A stretch of DNA of 64,000 nt from Bidens hawaiensis (lineage: Eukaryota > Streptophyta > Magnoliopsida > Asterales > Asteraceae): positions 1 through 64,000 of the forward strand of contig JAIQDT010005786.1 in the NCBI GenBank assembly GCA_021521415.1, written 5' to 3'. This document shows, piece after piece, positions 60,163-64,000 of the stretch. Every line of letters begins with the position of its first letter. The stretch's first letter is position 1. Position numbers and translations under genes: made by a program. The notes under the pieces are model-generated. The model saw only the letters and a list, made by a program, of their open reading frames with translations, did not search any database and had not been told where the DNA came from.

Positions 60163-62293
60163 TGTAAGGCCCCGTTACCGGTAGCCCTACTTTCGTGTTG
60201 GATTTACTCATAAACGCAGTTCTAAATATCATAGTTAATTAAAACATTCGCGGAATATAAAAGCTTTCATAAAACATTTCATAACAAAACACGTCTTGTC
60301 TTAAAACATCATTTTGTCTTTCAAAATAAACGAAACATTAAACTTAAACGTCTTGAGTCTTCCGATGCCAGCCTCTTATTCAGTGCCACGTGTCTCCTCA
60401 AGCGAGCTGCCTCATCCTACTCACCTGCGTGCATACTAAAAGTCAGCTACGCTGAGTGAGTTCTAGTTAATCATACACTATACAATACACATAAACTTAT
60501 ATTCTTTCATTCATTCTTTCATACTTTCATACTTTCTTTTTGTATTAACTTGCTTTCATATCTTACGTTATAAAGAGCATTACGCCCTACATTCCTCGAG
60601 TATTATTAGGGCTCGGTACCCTCCTTCCTCGAGTATTATTAGGGCTCGGTACCCTCCTTCCTCGAGTATTATTAGGACTCGGTACCCTCCTTCCTCGAGT
60701 ATTATTAGGGCTCGGTACCCACTTTCCTCGAGTATTATTAGGGCTCGGTACCCTCTTTCCTCGAAAATTAGTAGGGTTCGGTTCCCTAGTTCTCGAATAT
60801 TAGTAGGGTTCGATTCCCTCTTCGTTACCATATAACCATACATCATACCTCGGGTATTATTAGGGCTCGGTACCCTTTTCGTAACCATACAACCATACAA
60901 CCATCATTTCCTTCTTTTATTAACTTTATCACGTTCATACACATAAGCATACATATCATACTTACCTTATACATAGCGTTACAACATGACAGTACGTGCA
61001 ATATCCGAAGATCGTTCACGTACCATCAAGCAATCATTCATACATTTCACATTATCCACATAAGGCATACACTTATCTCTTAGGATAAGCGTATTAACAA
61101 ATATATTGAATATGCACACAGCCCCGAAAACTTAACACTGAAGTGGGGCTAGAAACTCACCTGAACACGGTTACGTTCACCGTTAATCGTAATCCCTTTT
61201 TTCAGTTGTGCACGGCTGACTGTATAACAAGTATACGTATCAATTAACTATCACTACTCATATCATCTTTCTAGTCTTAACTACTACCCACAACTAACGG
61301 GGGTCCGGGGGCAGCGCCCCTGGCAGCGTGGTCTAGGGGCGGCAGCCCCTAGCAGGGTCCAAGGGGCAGAGCCCCTGGCTGGGGTCGAGCTGTCAGGTCA
61401 GCTTGGAAAAATTTTATTTACATTAACTGTCTTAACACATTTTCCATTAGGTTTTTAATTTATTTTCTAAGCGAACTTAACTTTAGGAGAAGTTAAACCT
61501 TAAGCGAACTTAGCTTTAGGCGAAGTTATCAGTTAGGCGAACTTGGCCTTAGGCGAAGTTATCAGTTAGGCGAACTTGGCCGTAGGCGAAGTTATCAATT
61601 AGGCGAACTTGGCCTTAGGCGAAGTTACTAGTTAGGCGAACTTGGTCGTAGGCGAAGTTAAGCTTTGAAGGCGAAGTTATGCTTTGAAGGCGAAGTTATG
61701 CTTTGAAGGCGAAGTTAAGCTTTTGCAGGCGAAGTTGTTCAGGTCAGCTACGGGTTTGGTTTTTATCAAGCATTTTGGCGATTTTAATACCCTTGTTATG
61801 GTTCGACATCACCCCCTACGTTCCCTAACCGTTTTCGTTCGTATATATATCCCGTATATACTATAAAGCTTGGACCTTTAAGGTAAAAACGTTCAATACT
61901 ACGTAAACTTTAAAGGTCAAGAACATACCTTTTATACGTTCGGTGTGGTCGCGGTTTGCTTGGTTATCTCGTATATTGAAGATCTAATAATGGTCGGCTT
62001 GATTCTTGGTCTCGGATGTCTCTCTCTCTCTCGGCCGAATATGGTGTAGTGTATGTGTGTATTTTTGAGTGTGTAGAGATTATGATGGAAATGAAATGAG
62101 GGTTTAGGGTTTTAGGTTGGTTTATGGGATATTTATCCCTTATAGCCCATGGACCTAAGGCCCATTCTCATTTAACCCATCTTAATTAATCTAAGTCCAT
62201 GATCCGTTCTTTACTCGACATTAATTAATTAATAACGCGAAATCACTAAACGTAACTTTCTTTATTTAACATTATAAATTTTAGGATGTTACA
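60163..62293 (-). repeat. RE4 5' LTR (right-hand copy), full length
   Basis: This is the longer LTR. It has about six copies of the cctcgagtattattagggct repeat (60590-60770), degenerate copies to about 60875, and then about 340 bases absent from the 3' LTR. The GC hairpin block and the gcgaactt repeat follow. In the minus-strand TATA region (62125-62140) it reads gggataaatatccc, where the 3' LTR has gggatataaatatcccc. Confidence 0.93.
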
Positions 62294-62298
62294 ACTTG

Positions 62299-62783
62299 GC
62301 CAGGTTGTTATAACCGTGCACATGGCCAGGGATCAACTCGTCCTATCATAAAAGGACGCGTGTCCAGGTTGTTATACCCATGCACATGGGACGTATAGCT
62401 CAACCTATCACATAAGGACACGCGTCCAGACGGTTACGGGAGATCTTCTAGAAAGGGACAGCTGGTCTAATCACATTCCCACATCATTCGGCTATAAATA
62501 CCCTCTTCATCTTCATGAGGTACACATTCACTCTCAAGTATTTACTCTCAATACTCCAGTACTTTCTCTACGTCAGAACTGTACTTATTCTCACGCCGGA
62601 GGATGGTTACGTGAAGACCCCCCTCTTGTCCTTCCCGCAACGAGCTCACGGTGTCTGTTTTGCAGGTTCCGGTCATTGGACTTTAGGAAGTTGTGCTCCT
62701 ATCGTATTGGTTGTTATTGTATCCTACCCAGTTGACACATTAGATTCAGGACCCGGTGAGGGGATTGGCTCAGCGTTTCTTCA
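62299..62783 (+). repeat. RE5 5' LTR, right part
   Basis: This is the continuation of the RE5 LTR after RE4. It contains two similar blocks, caggttgttata.cc.tgcacatgg, near 62301-62330 and 62354-62390. A TATA box follows (tataaata, 62493-62500), then a transcribed-looking CT-rich stretch, and it ends just before the tggcgcc primer motif. It is consistent with a promoter-bearing U3-R-U5 structure. Confidence 0.65.
62493..62500 (+). promoter_or_regulatory. TATA box of RE5 LTR
   Basis: The motif tataaata in the context ggctataaataccctc is a strong plant TATA consensus. It lies about 290 bases before the primer site, as expected for a gypsy LTR with a long R-U5 region. Transcription would run rightward into gag. 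Confidence 0.65.
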
Positions 62784-62784
62784 C

Positions 62785-62795
62785 TGGCGCCATCC
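62785..62795 (+). other. RE5 primer-binding site
   Basis: The motif tggcgccatcc two bases after the LTR end resembles the TGGCGCC primer sites used by Athila/Tat-type gypsy elements. It differs from the initiator-Met type of RE1-RE4, so RE5 belongs to a different lineage. Confidence 0.65.
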
Positions 62796-62847
62796 GTTTT
62801 GGTGTTAGAACTGCACGAGTTTTTGTTGGTATTTTGGTTCATACGAT

Positions 62848-64000
62848 ATGAGTAAGCTTCCTGAAGGGCCGACAGGAACTCTTGTACCTATTTCACGTAT
62901 TACTGATACTGAAACACCCGTAGGGTTTTCCTCGAGTATCTTTGCACGTATCACTGCTCCTGGAAGTTCTATTCCAGGTGATCTGGGACATGCCGCGATT
63001 CCAACAGGTCCTACTCCGACGGACCTAGGGCATGTCATAGCGCCAGGAGGTTCCAGATCCGGCAATCTCGGGCGAATTAAGAAAGAAGCTCATCGGACTC
63101 ACTCAGAATTAGGTCTGGAAGACGATTCTGGCGAGTCCGAGCAAGCGGGAACTCATCATCATGGTTCCAAAGATAGGGGACCCTTGTCTCGGGACGAGTG
63201 GTTCCGTATCCAACAAGAAAAGGTTGTAGCGGTGTATGAGCGACGGGTACGCGAAGAGCGACTCCAGGCTCGAACTCTAAATTATGAAGAATATCCTAGG
63301 AGGTCCCTCTCCCCTCCTCCAACAGCAAGGAGGAGTCAGATCCGTCATAGTGTTTAAACAGAGAGAGATCCTAGAGAAGTTCGGACACTGCGTGACCTTC
63401 CTCGTATGGTTATGCGCGTACCATCTTACCTTAACGAGTATGACTGTTACGACCCTTCATACCACCCAGGTGATATTAGTTACTACAGTGGTGACAGTCG
63501 CCTTTACTTTCACGAAGGAACTAGCCGTCCGCATGCGGTAGTACGCTAGGCGTTACCACAGTGATGCTGAGGAAGACTTTTCCAAGCCATATCATTCGGT
63601 TTCTTTCGCTGAAAAGTCAAAGTTCATTGCATGAATTGCAACTGCCCCGTTTCAAGTCAATGCTAAAATCCCTACATATGTAGGGAAGTATGACGGGATG
63701 ACTGATCCCAGTGATCACTTGCTGAACTTTGTGGCTGTGGGAGGAGTCAACGGTTGGACTCTCCCATACTAATGCCATATGTTCGCATTAACTTTTACGG
63801 GCGCATCACGGGAGTGGTTTAAGAAGCTTCCGGACGGGTAAATCAAGAGCTGGGATGACTTTGTAGCCAAATTCTCTCAGCACTTCAGTCAGCAGAAAAA
63901 ACACACTCTTGATCCGTCCGAAATACACTACGTGAATATCACCTTTTAGCCACACATGCGGTCTGGGCGATTTGCCACACTTCGGCTTAAATGTGTGGCT
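62848..64000 (+). pseudogene. RE5 gag pseudogene, Tat/Ogre-like, cut by window end
   Basis: From ATG 62848 (MSKLPEGPTGTLVPIS) one frame runs to the window end with no frameshift that I can see, but with stops at 63355, near 63540, near 63633, near 63771, near 63841 and near 63948. The N-terminal 170 residues are Gly/Pro- and charge-rich (WFRIQQEKVVAVYERRVREE near residues 125-145). The conserved retrotransposon gag domain is recognisable at about 63690-63990: KYDGMTDPSDHLLNF, CHMFALTFTGASREWFKKLP and KFSQHFSQQKKH. This pattern is that of Tat/Ogre-lineage gag. It would form the particle, but at least six stops prevent it. Protease and pol lie beyond the window. Confidence 0.8.

Larger units (their letters stand above)
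53441..62293 (-). mobile_element. RE4: near-complete Ty3/gypsy retrotransposon
   Basis: It is bounded by TG...CA and a perfect 5-bp duplication, acttg, at 53436-53440 and 62294-62298. LTRs are 53441-55077 (3') and 60163-62293 (5'), highly similar where they align but 1,637 and 2,131 bases long. The single long gag-pol frame on the minus strand, from 59760 to about 55150, has one frameshift and four or so stop codons. Order is gag, protease, RT, RNase H, integrase and a chromodomain-like tail, which suggests a Del/Tekay-type chromovirus (inference). It is the best-preserved element here. Confidence 0.95.

Noticed and set aside
60590..60875. Regular 34-base repeats that might suggest a CRISPR array
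   Set aside because: The repeats are head-to-tail with no variable spacers and lie in a plant LTR.

Overview
The window is repeat-rich nuclear DNA from a flowering plant. It is AT-rich, packed with nested Ty3/gypsy LTR retrotransposons, and holds one intron-containing host gene. A eudicot is likely. Asteraceae is only a guess from the long-LTR chromovirus-like families.

The host gene lies on the minus strand at 45820-48579. It is a calcium- and calmodulin-dependent protein kinase (CCaMK, called DMI3 in Medicago), the decoder of nuclear calcium spiking in arbuscular mycorrhizal and root-nodule symbiosis. I could join seven exons by canonical GT-AG introns into a 513-residue protein with no break. 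It carries a kinase domain, a calmodulin-binding segment and three EF-hands. Its presence implies a mycorrhizal host.

Layout. 1-4095: non-coding sequence with a non-autonomous Mutator-like element at 2366-3706. 4096-25762: gypsy element RE1 (plus strand), split by a complete opposite-strand gypsy element RE2 (7279-19223) and by a 1.7 kb LTR-like insertion (20901-22592). RE2's own 5' LTR holds a second Mutator-like element (16210-17696). 25763-28526: short repeats and two small class II elements. 28527-41152: a fold-back MITE split by RE3 (29063-41120, minus strand), whose two 3.1 kb LTRs are nearly identical although its coding interior is ruined. 41154-45541: a CGAAAC-type degenerate repeat inside an inverted-repeat element, then AT-rich spacer, then a TIR-bounded element holding an ORF fragment. 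45820-48579: CCaMK. 49160-53128: MITE-like elements, a diverged segmental duplication and a SINE-like sequence. 53441-62293: RE4, the best-preserved gypsy element (minus strand). RE4 sits inside the 5' LTR of RE5 (about 53129-64000, plus strand), a Tat/Ogre-like gypsy element cut by the window end.

How the parts relate. RE1-RE4 each have TG...CA ends, 5-bp target duplications and initiator-Met-type primer sites, so the insertion order can be read directly: RE1 before RE2 before the 16210 Mutator-like element, the 28527 MITE before RE3, and RE5 before RE4. None of the pol genes is intact. The CCaMK gene is the only sequence here that looks under selection. All coordinates and alignments were done by eye.
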